A stretch of 12,263 nucleotides of DNA from an uncultured Clostridia bacterium (GCA_949289715.1 CASEPJ010000055.1:1-12263), one strand, 5' to 3'; shown: positions 1 to 6,857, counted from the first letter of the stretch. Notes: generated from the sequence alone by a model not told the origin. Program-made: numbers and translations.

Positions 1-170
1 ATATACTTAGAAGTGACGCCTTCATAAACCTTGTAAATATACAACTTGTCCTCTTTTGTCAGGCTTTTATCGCTTAAAATTTCATCGAATGTAATTTTAT
101 TTCTTTCCTTGGTAAAAACATACTCGAAAACCAGTTTCAAAGCACATTCTCTCGCACTTTTTCTGCTCAT
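1..170 (-). CDS. nusB: Transcription antitermination factor NusB, 5' part only
   Basis: The reading frame starts at an ATG at 168–170 and runs off the left edge of the window, giving 56 complete codons. The N-terminus begins MSRKSARECALKLVFEY, which is the typical opening of NusB (basic MxRxxAREcAlkllye pattern, first helix). NusB binds the boxA RNA element with NusE (ribosomal protein S10) and supports rRNA transcription antitermination. An AAGGA ribosome binding site lies a few bases upstream. The start is 14 bases after the stop of the AmaP-like gene, so the two are probably co-transcribed. Asp23-type genes next to nusB also occur in B. subtilis (yqhY–nusB), which supports the call. Only the first helices can be judged; the C-terminal part is outside the window. 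Confidence 0.88.
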   Translation of the reverse strand, partial: MSRKSARECALKLVFEYVFTKERNKITFDEILSDKSLTKEDKLYIYKVYEGVTSKY

Positions 171-184
171 ATTTTTCCTTTTAT

Positions 185-1033
185 CTATGATGTTTGTTTT
201 TTTGTTTTTCGCCCTTTAGCCGAATTAGTTTTTCCTTTTTTTCCTACAAAAGATTTGTTTTTATCCTGCTCGATGCTTAAGGAAAGAAGGGGGCTGTCGT
301 TTTTATTTTTAATAGTTAAATAAGAATCGTCAATAACTTGTCTATCTGCCTTTTCTGTTTTATCTTCCTGTAAAATATCTCTTTTTATTTCGCTAATTTT
401 ATCCTCATTTAACGAAATATTATCGGCAGAGTTACCCTTTGCAAAGTTTATCGGCTGATTGTCGTTTCCCGTTGAATTTGCTTGTCCGTCTTTTTCTTCC
501 TTTTTGAAATCGGATGAAGATTCGGCGCTCTTTGTATTAATTTTCGAAAAAAACGCTTTTATTACTTTCAAATTTATTTCCGAAACTTTTGCACCGACAT
601 AAATATTTAATACATTGTTTAATGTTTTTGTGAATTTTTGATATATTTCCTCAATCGAACTGTTTTTTACGGATGCTTCGACATCCAAAATCAAACCTTC
701 TTTACTTGGCAAAACAATGACGTTTTTAACATTTAATCCGGATATTCCCGCTGCGATTTTTTTTATGATTTTTGTAATTGCTTTTACGGAAATACTCGAA
801 GAACGACCTGAGTCTTTTGAAATTACCGCCAATTCCGGATTGTCTTTAACGGGCGGTGAAACTGCTATAACCCATACTCCCGCTATTATAAACAACAAAG
901 ACACAAACATTAATCCCGGGAAAAAGCTGAAATTCTCCCACGGTCTTAGACCTTCCAAAAATACAAAAGCGAGAAATATGATGTTTAATAATGTATATAT
1001 CAGATAGAGATGTTTTAAAAAAAAGCTTTTCAT
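185..1033 (-). CDS. amaP: AmaP-like alkaline-shock membrane anchor protein with long charged tail
   Basis: This 282-residue protein has two N-terminal membrane helices (about residues 8–27 and 38–60) joined by a short loop. A soluble segment at about 80–158 follows, with the alternating helix/strand look of an Asp23-like domain (ISVKAITKIIKKIAAGISG, then VKNVIVLPSKEGLILDVEA). This is the layout of AmaP, which in Staphylococcus anchors Asp23 at the membrane. The gene lies between an asp23 gene and nusB, as in other Clostridia. An AGGAAGGTG ribosome binding site precedes the ATG. The oddity is residues 165–282: a polar tail rich in Lys, Asp, Ser and Asn, probably disordered and ending in a basic Lys/Arg stretch; AmaP proteins are usually nearer 200 residues. 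Function is inferred from family and context. Confidence 0.75.
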   Translation of the reverse strand: MKSFFLKHLYLIYTLLNIIFLAFVFLEGLRPWENFSFFPGLMFVSLLFIIAGVWVIAVSPPVKDNPELAVISKDSGRSSSISVKAITKIIKKIAAGISGLNVKNVIVLPSKEGLILDVEASVKNSSIEEIYQKFTKTLNNVLNIYVGAKVSEINLKVIKAFFSKINTKSAESSSDFKKEEKDGQANSTGNDNQPINFAKGNSADNISLNEDKISEIKRDILQEDKTEKADRQVIDDSYLTIKNKNDSPLLSLSIEQDKNKSFVGKKGKTNSAKGRKTKKQTS

Positions 1034-1148
1034 ATAAGCACCTTCCTAATCAATATGTAATTCAAACATCTTCTATATACATTTTAAACTATATTTACAT
1101 TTTCTAATATAAATACAAATAAATTAAATTGATTTTAAATATAAAACT

Positions 1149-1167
1149 GCGTTAAACAAGTTAACGC
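1149..1167 (-). terminator. Possible weak intrinsic terminator or attenuator hairpin upstream of amaP
   Basis: A perfect 7-bp inverted repeat (GCGTTAA / TTAACGC, 5-base loop) is followed on the minus strand by AGTTTTAT, a short U-tract. It lies about 210 bases after the asp23 stop and about 115 bases before the amaP start. It could end the asp23 transcript or partly attenuate read-through into amaP–nusB. The stem is short and the U-tract brief, so termination strength is doubtful. Confidence 0.35.
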
Positions 1168-1286
1168 CTAAATATAATATTGATATTTAAAGTATATCAT
1201 ATAATATTTTATATAATTATTTTATTCCCGTTTTATAAAAATATAATTCAAACAAATTGGCATCGCAAAAATTTATGTTATATTTT

Positions 1287-1314
1287 ATTTTATCATAATT
1301 TTAACAATAGACAA
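1287..1314 (-). promoter_or_regulatory. Candidate housekeeping promoter for amaP–nusB
   Basis: On the minus strand TTGTCT (1314–1309) is followed after 16 bases by TAAAAT (1292–1287), which fits a sigma-A promoter loosely. It lies in the 345-base AT-rich spacer between asp23 and amaP, where little else is visible. A transcript from here would pass through the hairpin at 1149–1167, which weakens the proposal. The -35 box sits in one copy of a 12-base direct repeat (AATAGACAAAAT at 1306–1317 and 1331–1342). In so AT-rich a stretch the match may be chance. Confidence 0.25.
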
Positions 1315-1378
1315 AATTGAAATAATTATAAATAGACAAAATAAAATAAAGATTCATCCGTTGCCTAATTATTTAAAT

Positions 1379-1762
1379 TTAAACTTCTATTGTTTTAGAG
1401 GCTTCTTCTGTATCGAAAACTACCCCCATAACATGAACGTCCACTCTTTTTATAACAAATGAAGTTGTGCTTTCGATATTCCTTTTTATATTTTCCTGAA
1501 CTTTGAACGCAATGGTAGGAACATTAATGTTTGCATATACGTTTATATATACGTCAACAAAAATGTCAAGTCCTTTTATTTCCATTCTCAAGCCTTTCAT
1601 TGTTTCAACGTTTTTTTTATGAATACCGTCCACACGAACATTACATAAACCAGCAACGCCCTGTATTTCCTTGGCTGCAATCAACACGGTATTTAAAAGC
1701 ACCTTGCTAGAATAAGTTATTTTGCCGGTGCTTTCATCTATTCCGTTTACTTTATATGCCAT
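1379..1762 (-). CDS. Asp23/Gls24 family protein (YqhY-type)
   Basis: This 127-residue soluble protein has the Asp23/Gls24 (DUF322) layout: an opening strand and helix (GKITYSSKVLLNTVLIAAKEIQGVAGL), a central pair of strands (about 58–78, ending VDVYINVYAN), an amphipathic helix (82–96) and a closing strand (VDVHVMGVVFD). The family acts in cell-envelope stress or lipid homeostasis and binds membrane anchors such as AmaP, whose homologue is the next gene. The start is the ATG at 1760–1762, with GGGAGG about seven bases upstream. A GTG at 1780 is in frame, but the ribosome binding site would fall inside the coding region, so I reject it. Position between spoIIIAH and nusB matches B. subtilis yqhY. 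The gene has its own promoter (1825–1853). Confidence 0.88.
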   Translation of the reverse strand: MAYKVNGIDESTGKITYSSKVLLNTVLIAAKEIQGVAGLCNVRVDGIHKKNVETMKGLRMEIKGLDIFVDVYINVYANINVPTIAFKVQENIKRNIESTTSFVIKRVDVHVMGVVFDTEEASKTIEV

Positions 1763-1780
1763 AATCGCCTCCCTAAGCAC

Positions 1781-1814
1781 AGGATTAAAATACCGTATAA
1801 TGTATTTTAATCCT
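1781..1814 (-). promoter_or_regulatory. Perfect 13-bp inverted repeat in the asp23 leader (operator or RNA hairpin)
   Basis: Positions 1781–1793 (AGGATTAAAATAC) and 1802–1814 (its exact reverse complement) form a 13-bp stem around an 8-base loop. The repeat begins just after the predicted +1 of the asp23 promoter and ends about ten bases before its ribosome binding site. It is not followed by a U-tract in either direction, so it is not an intrinsic terminator. It may be a repressor operator at +1 or a 5' leader hairpin affecting mRNA stability or translation. Confidence 0.6.
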
Positions 1815-1824
1815 ATTTTAGAGT

Positions 1825-1853
1825 ATTATAACACACATTTTAAAAAAATACAA
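1825..1853 (-). promoter_or_regulatory. Sigma-A promoter of asp23
   Basis: On the minus strand TTGTAT (1853–1848) is followed by a 17-base spacer and a perfect TATAAT (1830–1825), with an extended TGT just before the -10 box. The -35 box lies four bases after the spoIIIAH stop codon. Predicted transcription starts near 1818. This should give vegetative expression of asp23 and perhaps of amaP–nusB, independently of the sporulation operon upstream. Confidence 0.75.
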
Positions 1854-1856
1854 TTT

Positions 1857-2339
1857 TTATTCCCCTATAGGTATTATTTTTATGTAATTTTCTTTACCTT
1901 GCATGTTCATCTCGCTTATTACCACATCGTAAATCTGAGCAACCTGTGATGAATCGAGGTTTTCGGATTTTACAATTACGTTCACGTAATCGGTAGAAGT
2001 AGTTACAATGACATCTTCGAATCCTTTTGCTTTTATAAGCCCTTCAATGATAAGTTCTTTTTCCATTGCTGCTGTTAAATCGAGTTTCTGCTGTTCTGCA
2101 AGCTGTTTGGATTCTGCACTCACCGATTCATCCGAAATAATCGCATCGAGATAAACTATTTCCTGCGCCCTCGTAGCTTCTCTGTCGGTACGGTAAGTTA
2201 CGAAAAAGCTGGATGTTGTTACGGTATCGTCGCCCTGATTGTTTCCCCAGCCGTTGCTGAATAATACGTTCAGTACTCCTGCAACGCAGAGCAACACAAA
2301 CATACTTACGATAATAATAATTTTTTTCTTCTTCGACAT
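1857..2339 (-). CDS. spoIIIAH: Stage III sporulation protein AH (mother-cell ring protein)
   Basis: SpoIIIAH lies in the outer forespore membrane and its extracellular domain binds SpoIIQ across the intermembrane space, zipping the two membranes and forming part of the feeding-tube channel. This 160-residue copy has a lysine-rich N-terminus (MSKKKK), one membrane helix (about 7–27), a helical stretch (55–103) and a final alpha/beta part (about 108–158, FEDVIVTTSTDYVNVIVKS onward) like the YscJ/FliF ring-building fold. It is shorter than the B. subtilis protein (about 218 residues), mostly through a shorter linker after the membrane helix. GGAGGT stands eight bases before the ATG. It is the last gene of the spoIIIA operon. 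A 96-base gap with a hairpin separates it from spoIIIAG. Confidence 0.92.
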   Translation of the reverse strand: MSKKKKIIIIVSMFVLLCVAGVLNVLFSNGWGNNQGDDTVTTSSFFVTYRTDREATRAQEIVYLDAIISDESVSAESKQLAEQQKLDLTAAMEKELIIEGLIKAKGFEDVIVTTSTDYVNVIVKSENLDSSQVAQIYDVVISEMNMQGKENYIKIIPIGE

Positions 2340-2376
2340 AGTTTTTAACCTCCGGTTATTTTGTTGTTTTTATATT

Positions 2377-2397
2377 CTGCGGGGTTTTGCCCCGAAG
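2377..2397 (-). repeat. GC-rich hairpin in the spoIIIAG–spoIIIAH gap
   Basis: CGGGG (2380–2384) and CCCCG (2390–2394) pair around a TTTTG loop, with two more pairs beyond a mismatch. It stands out in an AT-rich spacer. Neither side has a U-tract, so I do not call it an intrinsic terminator. It may be an RNA processing or stability element that sets the SpoIIIAG to SpoIIIAH ratio. Confidence 0.45.
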
Positions 2398-2435
2398 CTC
2401 CTTAATTACTTTTATGCCTCAAACAATTAAAATAT

Positions 2436-3053
2436 TCAATTTTTTTGAAAAACTTCAATTCTGTCCGCATCTATTTCCAAAAGCGATTGAACCGCTTTGA
2501 TTATCTCAAGTTTTACCATAACATTGTCTGCCCCTTCGGCAACCACTACCACGCCTTTTACAGTAGGCATATTTTCTTTTATAATCAACGGGGCGGAACT
2601 TCCGTTAGAAGTTATAATGACCGGCGACGAACTGTTTGTGCTTGACGTTGTGGTAGAAGAGCCGTTTTGCGTGTCGCTTTCGGTTGTGTTAACGTGTTCG
2701 TCGTTGATTTCGGCCGTTATTATTTCCGTTCCGCTTTGAACGGTCAACATCACTTTTACCTGTCCCGCCCCTTTTATCTCAGATAAAATACCGCTAAGCT
2801 TTTCTTCCATACCGGCTATATAATCGGCAGTTGTCGTATATGCGTAGCTGTAGCCCGATTGGTTCTTAGAATCCGCACCCTGAACAATACCGGTTTTATT
2901 AAAGGAGGTTATAAAAACAATAACTATTATTAACCCCAAAGCCGCCGCCAGAATGTATTCCTTATGTTTTATTTTTTTTATAAATTCCAATTTTTCTTTA
3001 ATCTTTTCGGATACGGTTTTGGTTTTTTTATCTTTGCTGACTCTTTCAACCAT
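2436..3053 (-). CDS. spoIIIAG: Stage III sporulation protein AG (channel ring protein)
   Basis: SpoIIIAG forms a large ring in the space between mother cell and forespore membranes. Here it has a basic cytoplasmic N-terminus, one membrane helix (about 33–51) and a ring-building fold in two parts: residues 76–108 (with EIKGAGQVKVMLT) and 163–202 (VKGVVVVAEGADNVMVKLE onward). Between them is a Ser/Thr/Asn-rich insertion (about 121–155), in the place of the beta-rich insertion known in this family. The ATG at 3051–3053 gives 205 residues and overlaps the spoIIIAF stop by eight bases. A TTG at 3077 is in frame, but I prefer the ATG, with AGGGAG about a dozen bases upstream. Length is close to the B. 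subtilis protein (229). Confidence 0.92.
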   Translation of the reverse strand: MVERVSKDKKTKTVSEKIKEKLEFIKKIKHKEYILAAALGLIIVIVFITSFNKTGIVQGADSKNQSGYSYAYTTTADYIAGMEEKLSGILSEIKGAGQVKVMLTVQSGTEIITAEINDEHVNTTESDTQNGSSTTTSSTNSSSPVIITSNGSSAPLIIKENMPTVKGVVVVAEGADNVMVKLEIIKAVQSLLEIDADRIEVFQKN

Positions 3054-3525
3054 AAACGATAATACGCTCCCTGTCAATATTTACACACTCGGCTACAAGT
3101 TCTGCCACAGCCTCATTACTATTTATATTCATATCTTCGTTTTCAATGACTGATTTTAACAATTCGACATAAATATAATTTATTCGAAGATTTTTTGAAG
3201 TTACTTCACCGTAAATCTCGACGTTTGCTTCTACACCCATTTTTGACAAATAATTTTCCACCGCCGTTTCTAGTTCATTTTTCAAATATTCGTCCTGTGT
3301 CAACGAAACATCGCCGTATGTAAAATCGGTAGAAAAAAATTCATCGAATTCAAAGCCGTTTTTAATGAGACCGGGTATGGGATAAATTATTACCAAAACG
3401 GTAAAAAGAGAAAACATACTTTTAACATAATTATGCATTTTTCCATGCGGTAAAAGTATATCCACTATTACTCCCAGTATGACGATACCGGCAATTCCCA
3501 ATGCCCATATAGAAAAAGCACTCAA
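3046..3525 (-). CDS. spoIIIAF: Stage III sporulation protein AF
   Basis: This 159-residue protein has two N-terminal membrane helices (about 5–25 and 37–55) and a soluble C-terminal domain. The domain includes VEIYGEVTSKNLRINYIYVEL and ends in ECVNIDRERIIVYG, a pattern shared with SpoIIIAG/AH ring-building domains. SpoIIIAF is part of the mother-cell channel complex in the forespore outer membrane. The start codon is TTG (3525–3523): GAGGAG stands seven bases upstream and no ATG nearer the N-terminus would keep the first helix. The stop overlaps spoIIIAG, suggesting coupled translation. It is somewhat shorter than the roughly 206-residue B. subtilis protein. Confidence 0.88.
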   Translation of the reverse strand: MSAFSIWALGIAGIVILGVIVDILLPHGKMHNYVKSMFSLFTVLVIIYPIPGLIKNGFEFDEFFSTDFTYGDVSLTQDEYLKNELETAVENYLSKMGVEANVEIYGEVTSKNLRINYIYVELLKSVIENEDMNINSNEAVAELVAECVNIDRERIIVYG

Positions 3526-3586
3526 TAAATATCTCCTCTATTCAAAAATAATTTATTAATAATGTTTACTGCCGCCCTTAATAAGC

Positions 3587-3617
3587 AATTATTCGCAATC
3601 ATTTCTATCGAATAATT
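3587..3617 (-). repeat. 9-bp inverted repeat in the spoIIIAE–spoIIIAF gap
   Basis: AATTATTCG (3587–3595) and its exact complement (3609–3617) flank a 13-base loop, just after the spoIIIAE stop. The stem is mostly A/T with no U-tract after it, so it is unlikely to be a terminator. The 94-base gap here contrasts with the tight or overlapping junctions of AA–AE. Its role is unknown. Confidence 0.35.
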
Positions 3618-3619
3618 CA

Positions 3620-4852
3620 TTATACGACATAATTGCAGCTTAATATCATGAGCATTACGGTGAGAAAATACATAAAACCTACTCCCACTATACACACAAT
3701 CAACATTTTAATATTTTTCGCAACCATTGTAAGAAACGTAGGAATTCTATGATCCGTAACAGGTTCTACAACGGCTGCCACAAGTTTTAAACCCAACATA
3801 AAAAGCGATATTTTAATAATCGGTACAACCAAAAAACTTACTAACAGAATAATTCCGCAAAGTCCGACGGAATTTTTTATAAGTACGCCGCCTGCCATTA
3901 ATACGTTGAATCCTTCCGAAAGGTAACCACCTAAAATGGGCACATAACTCGAAAGAGCAAATTTGGCAGCTCTAACAGATATTCCATCCGAAACCCCCGC
4001 AGTAATACCGTTAACAGACATAAATGCCATAAAAACGGTAAAACTCACACATACCACCCATACGGCAGAACTTTCCAAAAATCCTACCGTTTTGCTAAGT
4101 TTAATATCTTTAGACATATTGCTGACTATCGAAAATACGATTGTCAATATTACTATAGGTAAAACTACATAAGATATGAGCTGCACCATACCTCCGCTTA
4201 ATAAAGCAACTGTAGGTTTATATACAGCAACCGAAGAAGTCGCTCCCAGTCCCGACATAGTAGTAAGAAGTATGGGAAAAATAATTTGCATCTGCGAATT
4301 TATACCGCTGATAACCCATTGCGTTTCTCTTAAAAGACTTAAAACTCCGGCAACCGTTAAAACCAAAACCACACCATAACATGCAAAATACACAACTTCA
4401 CTTAAAGAGGAGTTTTCTTTTGGTTTCAAATTTCCAATAATTCCGAGTAAAATACTCACTCCCGCTATTGCCCCGAACGATGGTAAAAAAGCCGTAAATT
4501 CTTCAAATACGCTCTTAAAAAAAGCCTCGAGAAAACTGCCAGCATCGGGTGTATTGCCGTTTAAAATTTCCTTTACCTTTTCATAAAACGAACCGCTCCC
4601 GAAAAATTTTTTATTGCCGTCTTCTAGGGAAGCTATATATTGGTCTATTTCCGAAAAATCAATCCCTTCCAGCTGCTCGTCGACGGCATCGTTTAGAGAA
4701 TTTTCAATCTCATAATCCGAATCGCTTTTTGCATATGCAGAGCCGGAAGAAGTAAAAAGCAAAATACAAATTATAAGTAACAGGAAGATACCTTTTATTA
4801 AATATTTAATATATTTTCGATAATCGTTATAAAAAAAATACAAATTTTCCAT
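3620..4852 (-). CDS. spoIIIAE: Stage III sporulation protein AE (polytopic channel protein)
   Basis: SpoIIIAE is the large multi-pass membrane protein of the spoIIIA complex. The 410 residues match the usual length (about 400). The N-terminus is signal-peptide-like: a basic stretch, a hydrophobic core (about 19–36) and a possible cleavage site after SAYA (residue 41). An acidic extracytoplasmic region follows (42–110), then about seven or eight hydrophobic segments, the first near 118–138 (FGAIAGVSILLGIIG). The ATG at 4852 starts three bases after the spoIIIAD stop. The best ribosome binding site (AAAGGAG, about 16 bases upstream, inside spoIIIAD) is further away than usual, so translation may be coupled to spoIIIAD. 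Confidence 0.93.
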   Translation of the reverse strand: MENLYFFYNDYRKYIKYLIKGIFLLLIICILLFTSSGSAYAKSDSDYEIENSLNDAVDEQLEGIDFSEIDQYIASLEDGNKKFFGSGSFYEKVKEILNGNTPDAGSFLEAFFKSVFEEFTAFLPSFGAIAGVSILLGIIGNLKPKENSSLSEVVYFACYGVVLVLTVAGVLSLLRETQWVISGINSQMQIIFPILLTTMSGLGATSSVAVYKPTVALLSGGMVQLISYVVLPIVILTIVFSIVSNMSKDIKLSKTVGFLESSAVWVVCVSFTVFMAFMSVNGITAGVSDGISVRAAKFALSSYVPILGGYLSEGFNVLMAGGVLIKNSVGLCGIILLVSFLVVPIIKISLFMLGLKLVAAVVEPVTDHRIPTFLTMVAKNIKMLIVCIVGVGFMYFLTVMLMILSCNYVV

Positions 4853-4855
4853 AAA

Positions 4856-5242
4856 TTAAATTAAAAGCTCCTTTATTAAAGAAAGTATTTCCGTTAATAC
4901 AGGCAACGCCATTAACATAATCAATACCTTACCCGCAAATATAACCTTGTCCGAAAGATTTTTCAAACCTCCGTCTTCCAAAATATCCGCCGAAAATTCG
5001 GTTAAATAACCTACGCCGATGATTTTTATTACCCCCGAAAACAGGCCGCTGTCTATCCCCGTAGTTTCCGCTATATCGTTAAATGCAGTAATTACGGTAG
5101 TAAGAGAATTTAAAATCATTAAAAGTATTACAAGACCTGCCGCAATGGAAAGAACCACGGCAACATCCTGTCTCGTTTGCCTTACGCAAAGGATTGCAAC
5201 CGCAGATAATATAGCTACCCCTATTATTTTAAAAATATCCAT
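4856..5242 (-). CDS. spoIIIAD: Stage III sporulation protein AD
   Basis: This small integral membrane protein of 128 residues is of normal length for the family (about 130). It has hydrophobic segments at about 3–20, 28–52, 66–84 and 104–125. The pattern MDIFKIIGVAILSAVAILCVRQTRQ followed by VVLSIAAGLVILLMIL is typical of SpoIIIAC/AD, which resemble secretion-system membrane components. The ATG lies 19 bases inside the 3' end of spoIIIAC, with a GGCGGTG ribosome binding site. The stop is three bases before spoIIIAE. Confidence 0.92.
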   Translation of the reverse strand: MDIFKIIGVAILSAVAILCVRQTRQDVAVVLSIAAGLVILLMILNSLTTVITAFNDIAETTGIDSGLFSGVIKIIGVGYLTEFSADILEDGGLKNLSDKVIFAGKVLIMLMALPVLTEILSLIKELLI

Positions 5243-5490
5243 ATAGGCACCGCCGATAAATCGGTTATCGATTTTAATTTAAATGTAACAAACGAATAGA
5301 GTTGAAAAATAGATTTAATTGTATCAAAAAAAGAAGCAATCATATCTATGACCATTATAAGGACTATTACCAGTCCGGCGATAGAAACCAATGTGGCAAC
5401 TTCGTCTTTGTCGTATTTTTTTAATATTTGATTTATAACGGCGGTAAGAATGCCGATTGCCGCTATTTTAAATATAATTTCAACTCCCAT
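5224..5490 (-). CDS. spoIIIAC: Stage III sporulation protein AC, with extended C-terminus
   Basis: SpoIIIAC is a small two-helix membrane protein of the channel complex. The first ~65 residues fit well: MGVEIIFKIAAIGILTAVIN, a short charged loop (LKKYDKDE) and a second helix (about 32–54) ending in DTIKSIFQLY. The family usually stops near residue 68. Here the frame continues about 20 residues (YSFVTFKLKSITDLSAV onward) to residue 88 and overlaps spoIIIAD by 19 bases. GGGAG stands six bases before the ATG, and spoIIIAB ends 12 bases upstream. The extension may be a harmless loss of the original stop or a lineage feature. Confidence 0.92.
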   Translation of the reverse strand: MGVEIIFKIAAIGILTAVINQILKKYDKDEVATLVSIAGLVIVLIMVIDMIASFFDTIKSIFQLYSFVTFKLKSITDLSAVPIWIFLK

Positions 5491-5502
5491 CGTTAACTCC
5501 CG

Positions 5503-6000
5503 TTAAATTAGTAATATGCCCACTATGGCTCCGGCCGTAAAACCGAGTTTTACTATCATTTTGCCGTATTTTGCATCCATTTCGGCATAATACGATCTTC
5601 TTTTTTCACAATACTCTGCAAAACTTTTTATTTTAGATTTTTCTTCATCTTCGGAAAATCTCCCCAATGAATGAAAAAAAATACATAATTCATTTTTTTC
5701 ATCATCACAAAGAGGTAAATTTTTTATAATTTTTTCAAGCTCACTCTTCGAATAATCGGAATTTTTCAAATAATCGGCGTAATTTTTCAAAAAATTTGCC
5801 AAATCCGTGTTTGAATCGGCTGAAAATGTTTCAACAATAGAAGGCAGCGGCGTTTTGTATAAATTAATTGAATTAACGCTATATTGTAAAAAATCAGTCA
5901 ATTCCTTAAAAAAATATTCGGGCGGTTTATATTTTTTACCCGTTTTTATACCGATAAAACCTCCCAACCCTATTGATAGAAGCAATAATATTAATTTCAT
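5503..6000 (-). CDS. spoIIIAB: Stage III sporulation protein AB
   Basis: This 165-residue protein has an N-terminal membrane helix (about 2–18, MKLILLLLSIGLGGFIGI), a long helical cytoplasmic part and a C-terminal membrane helix (about 148–165, ending GFTAGAIVGILLI). This is the SpoIIIAB layout, distantly like type II secretion GspF-type platform proteins, which would pair with the ATPase SpoIIIAA. Length agrees with B. subtilis (171). The ATG overlaps the spoIIIAA stop in an ATGA junction, a sign of coupled translation and fixed stoichiometry. Confidence 0.93.
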   Translation of the reverse strand: MKLILLLLSIGLGGFIGIKTGKKYKPPEYFFKELTDFLQYSVNSINLYKTPLPSIVETFSADSNTDLANFLKNYADYLKNSDYSKSELEKIIKNLPLCDDEKNELCIFFHSLGRFSEDEEKSKIKSFAEYCEKRRSYYAEMDAKYGKMIVKLGFTAGAIVGILLI

Positions 6001-6857
6001 AAAATTACCCTGTCGGCTATTTTAAATCTCTCGTTATATACCGTTGCATAACGTCGATCTTCGGCTGTAATTCGAATATATAAATCAAAAAAAGTTTTAT
6101 ATGCCTGACAAATATTTTTAATTTCTTCTATATCGTCCGCATGAAAGGAGGCAATGATTACCACTCCCGAGGAAAATGCTCTTTTTACAAAATAAAAATC
6201 ATCGTAATTAAGCTCGTCGGTGACGACAATTTCCGGTTTCATTGTTCTTAATCCGTTTTCAAAAGCGGTCTTTTTGTCTAAAAACACATACAAATCACTA
6301 AAATTTCCGACATCCAAAGTACAATTTCCGTTAACCGTTCCGCTAAGTTCATTCCTTTCATCTATAATAAGCACATCTTCCCCGTTATTAAAATTTCTGC
6401 ATATATCCCTTAATAAAGTTGTTTTTCCTGCCCCGGGAAGAGAAAATATCAACGTATTGTTTATCCTTTTTTTTGCCGTTATATAGGGAAGTATATTGTC
6501 CGCCGCTCCTTTTATTTCATGCGGAACCCTGATATTTAATGAGCTTATATCCCCTATGGAAGAAATTTTGCCGTCTTTATATACCCCTCTGCCCCCAATA
6601 CCTATTCTAATTCCTCCCTGCGTCGTAATAAAACCTTTTGCCATGCTCTCGGTTACACTGTATATAGAAGCATTGGAGGCTTTCATGAGAACATAGTCGA
6701 TATTGTTTTTTGTAACAAAAAACGGCGTGGCAAATTTTATTCCGTTTCTGTTTATAACTGCCGGTTTATTTAACCTTAAACGTATTTCGCAAATATTTTC
6801 GGCATCTTTCGCATAAGAAAAAAATTCGGGCGGAAGTATTCGCATTAAATCTCTCAT
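5997..6857 (-). CDS. spoIIIAA: Stage III sporulation protein AA (secretion-type ATPase)
   Basis: SpoIIIAA is the cytoplasmic ATPase thought to energise the mother-cell/forespore channel, related to type II/IV secretion ATPases. The 286 residues include an N-terminal domain with EIRLRLNKPAV (24–34) and TTQGGIRIGIGGRGV (78–92). Walker A is at 141–147 (PGAGKTT), followed by LLRD. A Walker B-type strand VLIIDERNE is at 162–170 and a second acidic strand VVTDE at 211–215. A sensor-like SFHAD follows at 238–242. All key nucleotide-binding residues are present, so it should be active. GGGAG is seven bases before the ATG. It is the first gene of the operon, preceded by a sigma-E-like promoter (6915–6941). 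Confidence 0.95.
   Translation of the reverse strand: MRDLMRILPPEFFSYAKDAENICEIRLRLNKPAVINRNGIKFATPFFVTKNNIDYVLMKASNASIYSVTESMAKGFITTQGGIRIGIGGRGVYKDGKISSIGDISSLNIRVPHEIKGAADNILPYITAKKRINNTLIFSLPGAGKTTLLRDICRNFNNGEDVLIIDERNELSGTVNGNCTLDVGNFSDLYVFLDKKTAFENGLRTMKPEIVVTDELNYDDFYFVKRAFSSGVVIIASFHADDIEEIKNICQAYKTFFDLYIRITAEDRRYATVYNERFKIADRVIL

Noticed and set aside
1763..1780. Upstream GTG start at 1780 for the Asp23 gene, adding six residues
   Set aside because: The GGGAGG ribosome binding site would lie inside the coding region, and the ATG at 1762 has ideal spacing and the family-typical N-terminus.
3054..3077. TTG start at 3077 for spoIIIAG
   Set aside because: It has no ribosome binding site at a suitable distance. 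The ATG at 3053 fits the basic cytoplasmic N-terminus and overlaps the spoIIIAF stop by eight bases.
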